In this document: positions 31,250 through 43,399 of the stretch, one piece after another | Layout: each line of letters starts with the position of its first letter | Position numbering within the stretch: the stretch's first letter is position 1 | DNA from: Gnetum montanum | Taxonomy: Eukaryota > Streptophyta > Gnetopsida > Gnetales > Gnetaceae | DNA length: 64,000 bases | Direction of reading: 5' to 3' | Assembly (NCBI GenBank): GCA_015680685.1 | Contig: MNCI01004872.1 | Span: 1,704,704 to 1,768,703, forward strand | Notes under the pieces: model-generated | What the model was told of the DNA's origin: nothing | Databases searched by the model: none | Seen by the model: only the letters and a program-made list of their open reading frames with translations | Translations under genes and position numbers: made by a program

Positions 31250-33713
31250 TACCGCTAAGTGAGTAACCTTGGCACCATCTTTTGGCTGAATCAAGGATAG
31301 GTCTCATGGGGGCTAGGTATGGCATGGCAACCTACAAAACAATCAAACCAAAGCATATCCAAACATATAACCTCTACAACATCTAATATCATCCATTGCA
31401 AACATGCCAAAAATCCAATGTTATACATCTATCAATGCAAAGAATTTCCAAACACACAACCATCACAGACATCCATCAAGAATGGCATCAATCCATTTGA
31501 CCATTGCAGTGGTCCAAAACCAACAACCATCTACTCCACCCATCAATCAAGTAAACAAGGAGGCTAACATGCACCAAACTTAGTGTCAATGTGTATCAAG
31601 TTTTCATGAAAAATTTCTAATTTCAAACCCAAATATTTCAACAAAATATTAAATTACCATGTGCATGGATCTATTATTAGTCTCAATGAATCAATATGAT
31701 CCCTATGGATACCTCACCAAGATTTCAACCAAGGTGGTCCCTATGGATTGCCCACCAAGGTTCCTAAACATACTAGTGCTAGAGGTGTTCCTGTGAAAAC
31801 CCATCTCTAGATTTCTGGAGGCATCCAACAAGACCAATGGGCCATGGATCATCTTCTCTTACTAGATGAGGCCTATAGTGAAAGCCACACTAGTGAACTG
31901 ATAGTGAGGATAAACCAAAAAAATTATATATAGGAACCCTCATCTCCAACAAGCCACATACTTAGTGCTAGCTCCATCATCCAATCACATAGCAAATAAT
32001 CAAACCAACATTTCAAATGATCTATCTATCTCACAATGGTAAATTAACATTGATGGTGGAGGAACTCAATAACAAATGGACCATTAATCCAACATGTCAT
32101 CATGCTATGAAAATTTCAACAATTCTAATGGTCCAAGTATCCAACAAGATCTAATCAACCAAGGTTCCAAGACACATTCAAGGGATCCAAAACCTCTAAA
32201 ATTTCAACACTCATTCAAAAGCTCATGCCTGACAAATGCATTCCACAAATATCCATAGATTCACAATCAATTAAATCCCAAATGATTTCAACAATTTTCA
32301 ATGGGTAATATTCAACCATAACTCCAAAAGAATACATACTAACACAAGGATCAAAAAATAGAAAATGATTCTCAAATTATGATTTACTAGATCTTAATCA
32401 AACTAGACAACCATAAATTAAAATGTTATAACTCACACATCCCTATGAATCTAATCATAATTAATGATTCATTTGAAAGCTAATGTCCATACCTATTTTC
32501 TAAAAAAATAGGTAAATAATTACAGATTTAAAGATATAGATATCAGTGCAACATTCCAAGTAATTAAAAATAGAGATAGAATGAGTGTTTGATAGTAAAT
32601 TTCTAATAAATAAATCCAAAGAAAAATTTTTCCACTAATCCTACTTATAATGAGAATGTGCCATCGAAGGCTAAGTCTAATAAAAATTTCAAGAGATAAA
32701 ATTATAAAGATAAGAAGTTATGAATAGATGAATCTGTATATTATATTTCTATGTAATTTTAGATAGCTCTAAAAGATTGGCTTATAACTCTTGCTATAAA
32801 GCCTTATTTTCAATAATTCTACCTATATATGGTTTCTATTGAAAATATTTTAAAATTATCAAAAATTTAGAACTAGATAACCAATACCAAGACATGACCC
32901 CAACATTATACCCTATTGAAATTACTATGATTCTAGATAATGTTGAAAGAATTATCTACAATGCTTCATCTACTATGAATGTCTATCTAAGTCTTTCATG
33001 AAAGTTGTAGATAATTGCATGGGGAATCCAAGGATAGGTAGATTTTAATCCTATTACAAGTGTAGACAGAGATATAAGTATTCTACTAAGTGATATACAA
33101 ATCATCTTGAACCCTTCAAAATGCAAGATTCTTAGAAAGTACATTAAATCAAGAAAAATAAAAAATCCACCACTAAAACTCTAGTTCTAGAATGTTGTAA
33201 CATAACAAATCAAAAATATACTAGATCTACAAAATTTCACATTAATTAAAAACAAAACCCAAACTTGTTCTATGCAGAAACCTAGTGAATTGATATAATT
33301 GTTAAAAGGGGGCCAAGATTACTTAGCTAGATGTTGCTATCTTTTATTAATTAAGTTTTCCCATATGCTCCAGCAAGCACCTCACATTCCTCCAACCCAA
33401 TAGCCCTCCAAACTAAGAGCTAAGAGACCAAGAAGCTTTGGGTTAAGGGAGTGGGTAGTACTTAAAGACTTATTTGCTACTCCATTTAACCCAACCCATG
33501 TGACCTAGCTAATCTCTCTCATCTACCTTCAAGATCCATGTGACTCATCTACCTTTCTTTCATTTAATCTAAGCAATAACCAAAGTAAAATTAAAGTTAC
33601 AAATTACATTAATAAATCACATGTCATGTCATCATAGCTATCATAGCCATCCCTTGCTCATGCTAAAGCCTTTATGAAAACCTATCACAACTCATTCATC
33701 TAGTTAGTGCACA
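31250..33713. other. Unassigned stretch between Tat-like protease and the inserted element
   Basis: No coding similarity found. A G-rich word (AAAAGGGGGCC) near 33312 looks like a polypurine tract but no LTR edge was identified beside it. If the older Tat-like element is truly continuous, this stretch must be either its spacer or a further insertion. Confidence 0.35.
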
Positions 33714-33718
33714 CTAAT
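33714..33718. repeat. Target site duplication, low-coordinate side (CTAAT)
   Basis: CTAAT abuts the LTR terminus; the partner at 47018-47022 is CCAAT, four of five matching. Confidence 0.6.
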
Positions 33719-34634
33719 TGATGAGTAGAAAGGTACTCCTATGCCAAACCATATGAATCACAAGCATTGATGTGCAATTCAGTCAAATTCCATGGACTTT
33801 ATTATTTCTAGTACACTAGTCCTTTAGGAAGTGAATCTTGCCCTAAGGTCAATCATTGTCCTCCCAATTACACTTGTGACATACATTGGTATGCTTAAGT
33901 GTAACTAAGGCATCTAATTTTTATCATTTTATGTCTTTACAGTTGGGTAATTGAAATGTAGATAAAAGGAATTTGATTAACTAATCTAATTTAACAAATT
34001 AACTAGCATTTAGCTAATCCTAACATAAGCATCTATTCCCACTTTTTGTACATGTCTTGAACCCACGTATCCACTACTAAGCAACCAAGTGCTATGCTAC
34101 TGGGCAAACCAAGCAATAACACTACTGGGATTACCAAGTGAATACATGTTATGCTTGAAGCAGTTGTACTTATGTGTGTAATCTATCTTATTTAATTACC
34201 TCATTAACTTAATAATAGGAAAATATTTAATAACTAATTGAAAAAATTTAATAATTAATTCAAAACATTAAATGCATGATTGAAATAGCTAATCTATCCA
34301 AAGTGCTACAAGGTTTATCAAAAATCGCATCTTTATTACTATTGTCATGCTCAAGTACAATAATGCTCGAATAAAGATCCGTACACTCAATGACTCTTGC
34401 TACAGGCACTCAGGAAAAAATTCTAACTTTTGAATGAGAAAAAGGCAAGAGCCTTGTTGTAACTACAATATCTACTTACCATAAATGTGGTTGCAAGTGA
34501 ATATTTATAATTGATTTTTGACACTGCATCAACAAGGCCTTCTCAACAGATAGTAAGATGCATTGACTAGGCCTCGTCGATGAGGCCTAGCCAATAAGGC
34601 TACATCAACGTAGCCAACTTAAAACGACTCATCA
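33719..34634 (-). repeat. 3' LTR of the Athila-like element
   Basis: About 916 bp, a direct repeat of 46082-47017. The plus-strand reading starts TGATGAGTAGAAAGGTACTC and ends AACGACTCATCA, giving 7-bp terminal inverted repeats (TGATGAG/CTCATCA). Near the high-coordinate end (34520-34620) lies a cluster of AGGCCT-type palindromes and ATCAAC/GTTGA words, which would be in U3. A third, distant copy of this family starts at 63800. Confidence 0.9.
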
Positions 34635-34899
34635 TATCCAAAAAACTGAATGAAAACTCATCCTTTAGTGTTTTTGCAAAATTTGGAAGGTATGGAATTA
34701 TTGACTAAATTTTCTTAAAACCAAACTAACTAACTAACTTGATAAAAAAATGGAGTTCCTGGGTGTACGGATCTACACATTACAAAAATTAAGATGTTTA
34801 GGACATAAAATTGAACACCATGACTCAGCTCTTCAAAAATCAAATAGCACATTCTGTGATGGTGTGAAGCTTATTAAAGAAGATCAAATGATCCCAAGT

Positions 34900-37770
34900 G
34901 GTGGTGGTTCCTGTGGCTCTAAGGAACCCTCACTAGCTTCATGCATAGGTGGTGCATAAGGTGGCTACGACTATCCTGCTGCTGCTACAACTTTAGGTGA
35001 AAGGTGAAAAGCATCCATTAGTGCTTTCATTTTCTCCTCCTTACTCTTGGGATCATGCACCATCCATGCATCTTCCTGAATGTGGGTTAGAATAGGCACA
35101 TCCCAAGGACATGGGATTGTTAGAAATAACTCCTTAGCATCAACAAACTAGACAACAAACTATTTTCATTCATTGGTGAATTCCCTAACTATGTCTTTCA
35201 GCTCATAGTAGTCATTCATCCATCTAGCTAGGTTCTCAATGATAGATCATTGATCTATAAGTCATGCTCTAAGAACTTCCAGTTCAGTGTTTGCAGTCTC
35301 AAGCTTCTACTTGGTGTCTTTGTGGTGTTTGAACTTAGCCTTGTATAGCAAATACAAGCTAGCCACCTACTTTTTTTATTTCAACTATGGCTATCTAGCA
35401 GTCAACATTGTCAAGTTTACATAATAGAGATTGGGCGACTCCATGTACTATGTCATTTCCTCAATTTGCAACTCCTTTAAGCAAATCTCTACTTTATTGT
35501 AGGCATCAATCCCATCAATGATGGGTTGCCATACTTCTCTTCCTTGTTGGAGTTTCTAGAGGGCTTCATTCATTTTTTCCTTTGCCATCTAAATGTGTTT
35601 CACATTAACCTCTTTCTATAGGCCAACTTTATCCCTATAATGATTCTTCACTTTCTCAAATTTGAGGGCTTCATTCTTCTAGGTAGCAATCTTGATGGTA
35701 GAATTTTGATGCAAGGTGTGTACCTTCTCCATTGATAGATTATGATTTTCTGTGGCCAATTTCCTCAATTTAGTGTTTACCATAACAAATTGCTCCTGTT
35801 GTTGATGAATAAATTCTTGCATTTAATCTTTTTAAGCATCAACATTTCATAGGAAATAATTTTGTGCGGTCAATCCTTTATTCTTCTAGTGCATCTGATT
35901 CAAGTCCTTTTGGATTGAATATGTTTTAAATTTAGCTATAGATTAATTAAAGATGGTCATTACTACCTCCTCCTCAGCCTTCTAAAATCATTCTTGAAGC
36001 TATTTTAGAAGGCTAAGGATTGTAGGGTCTACAAGTTGGGCACAAAGTTTGGCAACCTCCATGGCCAAGTGTTGAATTTTCTCTTGATCCATTTCTAGTT
36101 ACCCTTCCAAAATAATGCATCTATCCCTTGCTTTCAGTACCTCCAATTGGGTTGCAATGATGTTCTCTAGAAGATCAAAAATGTCTAGAGTTAATTTCCT
36201 ACTTTGTACTAGTTGTTCCAACAACTTTTCTGCTAAGTTGCATTCAACTTCGTACTAACCATGCTTGTGGACATCTACACATCTTGAAGTGTAGATACAT
36301 CTGGTACAGATGTCATGGGTGCATTCAATGCCTCTACGACATGGTTAACAACCACTTCTACTACTATCTCTTGCCCTTGGTGCTACATCACCAAGATAGT
36401 TGCTCCTTTTCCTTTCTCCAAACACATCAAGAAAGTGGTAGCATTCCCAAATATTTCTATGAATAGATGGTATTGTGATAAAGACATCATCACCTCCTGA
36501 GTGTTGGGATCTGACCTCATTGGTAGTTACATTTTTTTGGTAGAAAATATTGAATCATCCCTCTCCATATGACTAATTGTTTGAGCCACTTCATTAAGGT
36601 GACTCATTGCTAGTCGGTACATAGACGGATTTGTCCCACTTGTTCCTGCTTGTTGCTCTTATTTGCTCAAGAGCTATTCTCAAATTTTTCATAGATGCTC
36701 AATGGCTGCACAAGCCTCTGGTGTTATTTGTTGAGTGGGTGGTGGTGGTGGTAGCTCCTCTTCTTGAGTTGTTTTTCACATTTTATCTTTCATAATTTTT
36801 GACCATGAGGCCAAAGGAGCATGCCTAAGGATATCATTAGAATAGCAAACAATGCTTGTCATTTTTTAGAGTTTCCTAATGAGGCATGGAAAGGGTAAGG
36901 TCTTCATTCCACATTCATTCTCCTTAAAATGTTTTTCAATCTCTAAATAGATTAGTTGTACAAGGTTTATGGGAAATTTTTTGCTTAGAGCAACACATGC
37001 TTGGGTGGAGAAAACAGTCACCTTTCTTGGCCTCACTATTAGATTGAGGTGGTAGGCTACAATCTTGATGTAAATTCATTCTACTAGTATCAATGCACCA
37101 TACTCCTTACAGTTAACCCTATAACATCATTGGGTCCACTCCCTCTTGGCCTCAGGATCACCTTTTTTAGATAATTCTGCCAACTGCATTCTAGTATCAA
37201 GCAACCCAAGTGCCTGCGCAATCGCTTTTGCTGAATAGAACACTTGAATGTCCTTAATTTTGACAACTGACCTTGGCCTTTGGCTACTCAAAAATAGATA
37301 TGTTTCTCCGATGTACCATTCCCCACTAGATGTGATGATTGGGCACATGGGAGAGGTCTACAATTGAGTTCTAACATCTACTAGAGCTTTATCCAAAAAT
37401 GGTCCAAAGTTGATCTCATGAAGAACAGATCATTAAATTTCTTGAGACCTAATGATATCAAGGTAGGCTTAAGTTAAAGTGACCTCAAGCCTTGGCATAG
37501 GTCCAAGCACTTCTCCTCATTGTAATTATTCAATTAGCACTTCTTCATCCAAACTTTGTTAAATAGATTCTACTTTGGACTCCTCACAAAGAGATCCCAT
37601 TGCATGGGTTGCCTTTGGTAGTTATTAGCCTTATTCTTGTTGGTCCCTTCTAGCTCTAGGCCACTTCTCTCATGGTTGTGAAAATGCTCCTTCCTGTAGG
37701 CATTTTTGTTTAGGTGCCATCTATAATTATAATAAGACCATGGATTAGGAATCATTGTGTAACCTTAAAA
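34900..37770 (-). pseudogene. Accessory ORF of the Athila-like element, with proline run and coiled coil
   Basis: A region of about 2.9 kb between integrase and the 3' LTR, coding sense with the element. An N-terminal part (GEWYIGETYLFLSSQRPRSV, IAQALGLLDTRMQLAELSKK) leads to a helical segment ending in TLPFPCLIRKL. A run EEELPPPPPTQQ follows, then several hundred residues of Lys/Glu/Gln-rich helix (EKLLEQLVQSRKLTLDIFDL, MDQEKIQHLAMEVAKLCAQL, ENHNLSMEKVHTLHQNS), a predicted coiled coil. It ends in a Pro/Gly-rich tail (PPYAPPMHEASEGSLEPQEP). One frame holds from 37348 to about 36280, then shifts. Athila/Tat elements often carry an extra or env-like ORF here; I saw no signal peptide or clear membrane anchor. 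Function unknown. Confidence 0.6.
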
Positions 37771-39900
37771 CAATTGGAATACCTTATCTCTTAAGGATTG
37801 TTACACTTTGGCTAAGTTGTGATTATGGCTGATTTAATTAACCCCATTATCATTTATTTATGTATTATCATCAATAAATCATCCCAGAGGTTGTTGGAAG
37901 GGTTAACTTATGAAAAAGTTTATGTTTATATGTTGTTAAGTTTACTAACCCTTTGAGGAAGTTAGGAAAATTTCTAAAAAAAATCATTGATTTTTCATTG
38001 GAAACCTTAAGGTTTGTGATCCCCACGATAAAGATCTTACCTCTAGTAAGCGTAGGATCAAAAAATGGAGTGATTTGGACAAACGGTTGGGAAGTTATGA
38101 GCTCTAAAAAATTGCAAAAACTCCTTGTGTGTTATGAGAAAATGACAAAAAATTCCTAAGTGCTCAATAGTATATATAGGATGTAAGCATTATGTTGATG
38201 AGGCCTTGTTAACATAGCTATTGACCAGCATTGACATTGGTCAAACTTGCAAAATACAATAAATTTTTGAATGAAATTGGGATCAAATGAAAGCTCAAAA
38301 GATCAAGAATAGTATGAAAATATGAAAAGAGGGTGTTGAAGCTCATAAATTTGGAAAAATGGAGAAAATCTAATTTAGTGGATAAATGAAATGAAAGATT
38401 AAGGAGCACTAAGTAGTATACTCAATGTAATATGCCAAAGATCAAATTGTGGCAATGTCAAAGGAAAGAAGCCTTAACTAATCAAGCCAAGAGCTATGCA
38501 AGTGGGTCCTCCCCATAGTAGGCTCATGTCATTTTTGCCCTTGCATAACCTCAACTAAGGAGTCCATGGGCCCCATAGTCAATTTAATGATCATGAAAAG
38601 TTAAGGACCAACCATGAAGAATGTAGTCAAGAATCCTAATACATTAGAGCAAGACATAGAGTGTAACATAGAACATGGTAGTGAGGTGAGCTATGACAAC
38701 ATGGATGGATGATAGAGAAGGTGGAATGGAGTTCCAAATTGAGGTAATAAGAAGTCCCTTGTGGAAGTTGTGTTTAAAAATGATCCAAGAAGTTTCATCC
38801 TCAGTCTAGACTAAAACCATCCACTTTCAGTGACTTTACATTGCCACTCTAAGACCAATCCATCCACTCAAGACATAAGAGTGCTTCCACAAAACAACCA
38901 CCATTCCATAAAAAGAGGAAAAGAGAAGTAGGAAGTGATAGAGAGGGCCTTAGTTAGAGGGGACCTTTAAGCATAGGTGCATGTATTTTGAGTCCCGTAA
39001 CTAGTGCTTGTAGCTTATTTATTTGTCCAAAGGGTGTGCTTTGAATTCCCATTATTTATTTATTTTTTTGAAATGGGAAACACACCATGCAAGGACTTAT
39101 TCATGTCAAAGAAGTGTGCTTTGAATTTCCATCATTTTTTTTCTTTTTGGATGGGAACCACACCATGCAATGATGTTATTTGTCTTCCTATTAGTGGATG
39201 GTATGGAATGGTAAAAAGTCCATGAAAAACACTTAAGCACTCAAGAAAGAACAAGAGTACAAAGAGTATTAAGTCCCCTTGAAGTCACACCCTTTACACA
39301 CCTTTGAATCCTTCATAATTCTGGAACTACCAAGGTCACCGATTGATTAAAAGTTCTTTTATGGAAGGGATCTTAAATTCCCAGAACAAGGAAAACCATA
39401 GAGTTCATTGGATGGGCAAATGACATGGACTCACTACCTATTCCATGAAAAATAAACCATGCCAAATTCATCAAACATCAAAATTCAAAAATAGAAACCA
39501 AACATCAACAATCGCAACATTAAGCACAAACCATCATTAGTAAACAACAACAGCAGCACTATGTCCTATGATAATAAAGCAAATGTTATTAGCAAAAATA
39601 AGAAAATATCACACTTGAACAAAAGAATGCAAAATAAAGTAAAATATATAAGAGAGTGGAAAATACTCAAGAAAGTTCAAAGGTACTAAAGATTATGTAA
39701 AATTAGAAAAAATTTTAAAAATCTAAAAATTTGTAAAATAAATAATTTGTAAAAATCAAAAATATGAAAAAAAAAACTAGAAAAATTGAGAAGCCATGTT
39801 TATGATCAACATGGATGGCCATCTCCCCCATGACTATGTTGGAAGGAGGAGAACAAAAAATAAAAACATCATTGTCCATTTGTTGAGGTGGTATTTACAC
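37771..39900. other. Spacer of the Athila-like element with an 80-bp tandem duplication
   Basis: No domain recognised between integrase and the accessory ORF. At about 39021-39099 and 39100-39179 an imperfect tandem duplication shares GTGTGCTTTGAATT.CCAT, a T-rich run, GATGGGAA.CACACCATGCAA. Near 38190-38220 the words GATGAGGCCTTGTTAACATAGC resemble the U3 repeats of the element's own LTR. Confidence 0.45.
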
Positions 39901-39904
39901 TAGC

Positions 39905-41010
39905 CTGGCTTTATTCAAGGAAAGGCTTTACTTATTGGATGTTAACCAATTACTTTTTATTTATTCTATTAGGTTTGTGGATTATCATAGCCTCAAATTG
40001 AAAGGTTTGATCAATTACATAAGGTCCCTCCCACAATGTCTAGAATTTTTCCTTTTGGGATACATGTGTAGGGTTCTAGTAGAGGTCCTTATCTCCTTAT
40101 TGTAGTTTTACTTTCCTAATTCTAAGGTCATGATGTTGCTTGCTAAATGCCTTATTCACCTCATTTAAGGATAGGACCACTAACTTATTTTCATCTAGCA
40201 TGTTCAAGGTGATTAACCTTTCTTTTTGTGCTAGACTCAGGTCAAGGTTTATGTCACAAGCCATTGAGAGTGTATGGAGCTTAGATTGAATCAAAAGTGT
40301 TGGAAGTTTTTGGTACACTAACTCATAGGGAGAATAGACAATAGAAAGTTTCTAAGTTGAAAAATAAGCCTAGATAGCATCGTGAATTTTTTTACTCCAA
40401 TTCTTTCTATATTTACTAATGGTTCGCATTAGTATTGTTGTAATCTCCTAGTTGGTTACCTCTGCTTGACCATTGGCTTGGGGCTGGTAAGATGTTGTCA
40501 ATTTATGTTCTACCCCTAGGCATTGCATTAATTTTGTAAAGGTGGCACTTGTGAAATGGGTTCCATTATCAAAAATTAGTAAACATGGCATCCAAACCTA
40601 TTTGCAATATGTTGTTGTATGAATTTGGCAACAGTGGATGATGTACAATTAGTAATGGCTATTGCTTCAACCCATTTTGTATAGTAGTCAACTGCTACTA
40701 TAATCTATGTCTTTCCATTGGACATGGGTGTGATGGAACCCATGAAATCAATGCCCCATATGTCAAAAGGCTCTAGTGGTTGAATCCACTATTAAGGACC
40801 TTCCATGCAAGTGGTCATCCCCTTATCTTGTTGACAATGTTCACAAGACTTAACAAACTAGTGGACATCCCTAAATATTTTAGGCCAATAGTATCCTACC
40901 ATCAGGATTTTTATGGCCATGCATCTCCCTACATAGTGGCCTCCATAAGGCCCTTTGTGAGCATCCTAGAGAACACATAGTTAATCTTTGTCAAGGACAC
41001 ATCAATGAAT
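39905..41010 (-). pseudogene. Gypsy integrase, catalytic motifs intact but frame broken
   Basis: Minus-strand order: GPYGGHYVGRCMAIKILMVG, YYWPKIFRDVH and the zinc-finger pair FVKSCEHCQQDKG. Then IWGIDFMGSITPMS carries the first catalytic Asp, IIVAVDYYTKWVEAIAI follows, LIFDNGTHFTSATF carries the second Asp, and YQPQANGQAEVTN carries the Glu. The C-terminal part is QKLPTLLIQSKLHTLSMACD, LDLSLAQKERLITLNMLDEN, LRIRKVKLQ and a WEGPYVIDQTFQFEA module close to 39910. All three acids are kept, unlike in the other integrases of this window. Several stops (some TGG/CAG-type) disrupt it. Confidence 0.9.
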
Positions 41011-41269
41011 CAGGCCATCAACACACACCTTGTAGAGGTTTCCATTAATTTCGATGAAGTATTTGGCCCGATGAAGAAATTATTGCTTGTTTCTAAAATC
41101 CAAGTCTTGTGGCATCTCTTGGGTGAGAATATATGTGAGGATGCCATTATTCCATGTTACTTTTGTAGGCATTTGTTCACTTATTACTCTTGTAAAGATA
41201 AGTTCATCTAGAATCTAATTAGAGAGTGGGCTCTCGTCCTCTTTATTATCCCATCTTAAGTGAGAGATG

Positions 41270-41700
41270 TGGTTAGTGTTAGTTCCTTTTCATTCTACAA
41301 TCATGAGATCAAATTCTTGCAAGATCATGAGCCACTGTATGACATGATAGCTCACCATTGACTTATTCATGAGGAAGCGAATTGCACTATGGTTTGTATG
41401 CATAAATACTTTGTAACCAAGCACATAGTGCCTGAGCTTTTCAAAGGCATACACCACCACCATTAGTTCTTTTTCCATTGTGAAGCAATTTAACTATACT
41501 TCCACAATTCTTTAGCTCACATAATCAATATAGTATGGGCATTTCCTATCATCCATCTGCATGAGCACTACTTCTAAAGCATAGTTAGATGCATCAATCA
41601 TGATGTGGAAGGATTGGTGTTTCTATGAGTTTATCCTTTAACTATTGGAATACATATTCACATTCCTTGGTCTAGATAAAAGGTGCATCTTTCTTTGTAA
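41270..41700 (-). pseudogene. Gypsy RNase H domain
   Basis: The 62-codon open part at 41290-41478 reads EKELMVVVYAFEKLRHYVLG, HTNHSAIRFLMNKSM and QWLMILQEFDLMIVE, the standard gypsy RNase H pattern (family E-K-E-L-L-A-V-V, Y-T-D-H-x-A-L-R). The family's T-D-H reads T-N-H here, an Asp to Asn change at a metal-binding position. It is preceded on the same strand by the connection region after reverse transcriptase. Confidence 0.85.
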
Positions 41701-41769
41701 GCTCTACCAATGGCTTTGCGATCTTAGAGAAATTCTCTATGAATCATTGGTAGTAAGCCATTATGTCCA

Positions 41770-42440
41770 AGGAATGACTATACATATTTAATATTCCCTA
41801 GTTTACATGTGATTCCTTGGATAACCCTTATCTTTTCTGGGTCTACCTTAATCCCTTTTTGCAAAATTTGGTGCCCTAGCACAATGCCTTCTTGGATCAT
41901 GAGATGGCTCTTTTGCGAGTTGAGCTGTAGGTTTGTCTTTACACATATTTTTAGCACTTGGTCTAGGAAGTCCAAGGCTTGCTCAAAGGTGGCTCCATAG
42001 GTGGAAAAGTCATCCATGAAGACTTCAACAACACTACCAATCTGCTACTGGAAGATACTAAGGACCAAGTGTTGAAAGGGTGCAAAGACATTGCATAGAC
42101 CAAATGGCATCTTCCAGTATGCAAAAGTCCCCTAGGGACTCATGAATGTTGTTTTGGCCTAGTCCTCTAGCATAATTTGGATTTGGTTATAACCACTGTA
42201 ATCATCTAAGAAGCTATAATAACAATGCCTGGATATGGTATCTAATACTTGATCCACAAATAGTAAAGGAAAGTAATCTTTAAATGTTTCCATATTCAAT
42301 AGCCTTTCTATCCTTCTTTGGCATAATTATGAGTGGACTAACTCACTCGCTATCCATGATTGAATAGATGAACCCTACATTGATGAATTTATCTATTTCC
42401 TCCGTGATGATTTGCTTCAATTTGGGGTTTATCTGCCTCT
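41770..42440 (-). pseudogene. Gypsy reverse transcriptase, Athila/Tat type
   Basis: Minus-strand order: FPLLFVDQVLDTISRHCYYS, FLDDYSGYNQIQIMLEDQAK with the first catalytic Asp, FAYWKMPFGLCNV, VEVFMDDFSTYGATFEQALD with the catalytic Asp pair, then LNSQKSHLMIQEGIVLGHQI and GIKVDPEKIRVI. The final part (41778-42017) is an open 79-codon frame. F-M-D-D-F-S-x-Y-G is the form usual in Athila and Tat elements rather than chromoviruses. Stops and frame changes occur upstream of it. Confidence 0.9.
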
Positions 42441-42839
42441 GTGGCTACCTTCTAGCCTTCATGGTTGGGTTAGTGTAGATGCAATGGTGGCATATCCTTA
42501 GATCGATTCCTATTAGCTTTGGATATAACCAAGCAAAGGCTATTAACCACTTATTCATCACCTTCAACAGCTTTTCTTTTTATTGAGGAGTAAGCATGGC
42601 ATTAATGATGATCGATTTTCCATTCTTTATTAATGCATATTCCATACTAGCTAGTGAAGTTTTTAGTTCCAGAGGCTCCTACTTGAAATGATATAGGATT
42701 TCCAGCTCTCCCCAAAAATTATCCTCATCTTCATTAGAGGGATGGAAATGAACTTATTCAATTTTCTACATGCCTTCAACATATGCATAAGTTAGGCTCT
42801 CAATTGGTTCCATGCATAGTGTGCTGCTATCTTACTTAG

Positions 42840-43350
42840 CTATCAACCTCTAGGTGCCCTCCTACTTTGTAGTTGTGCATATAGATACCTTTGAATGTTG
42901 ATTTCTTGTGCACACTGATTGCATGCTTTAATGTGTGTACTTCTAATTAACCAAATCTTTTGCATGTAAATGCACCCATTGATGTTGTACATGATGCATG
43001 GAATATGCTTTTTCTCAATCTTACCTAGTTCATTTTCCTTGGATATTTCTAAAGATAGGTCCCTTATACCCATGTGTGCATCAACCATGCTTAACCAAGT
43101 CCTTTTCATAATGATTTGAAAGTCACTTTTGCAGTTTTCTACCTTGATTACCAAAAAATCACTAGGATAGGACCACCCTCAAACTATGGTCATAATGTCC
43201 TCTACTAATTCCAAAGGAATAATAATCAATTGATATAATAATTCTAGATGAATTTTTCTCTTCTTGAGTGTTTGTAGGTTCTAGGATTTGTACATTTCAT
43301 GGGAGATGAGATTAACTCTAGAATTAGAGTTAAGAAGAGCCTTGCATGGC
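42840..43350 (-). pseudogene. Gypsy protease region of the Athila-like element
   Basis: A 103-codon frame (42843-43154) with DFLVIKVENCKSDFQIIMKR and WLSMVDAHMGIRDLSLEIS matches the second half of Athila-type proteases (family P-V-D-F-V-V-L-D...I-I-L-G-R-P-F-L...G-x-L-T-L-R-V). Upstream the active-site phrase reads ALLNSNSRVNLIS where D-x-G-A is expected, so the Asp is lost. Function is excluded. Confidence 0.65.
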
Positions 43351-43399
43351 TCTTATCTAGCAATATGTAGATAGATGAGTGGACTTCTTAGATCAGATC

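Noticed and set aside
34635-34660. Polypurine tract next to the 3' LTR of the Athila-like element
   Set aside because: The minus strand here (TTTTTTGGATA before the LTR) is not purine-rich; the tract is either decayed or not recognisable, so none was annotated.
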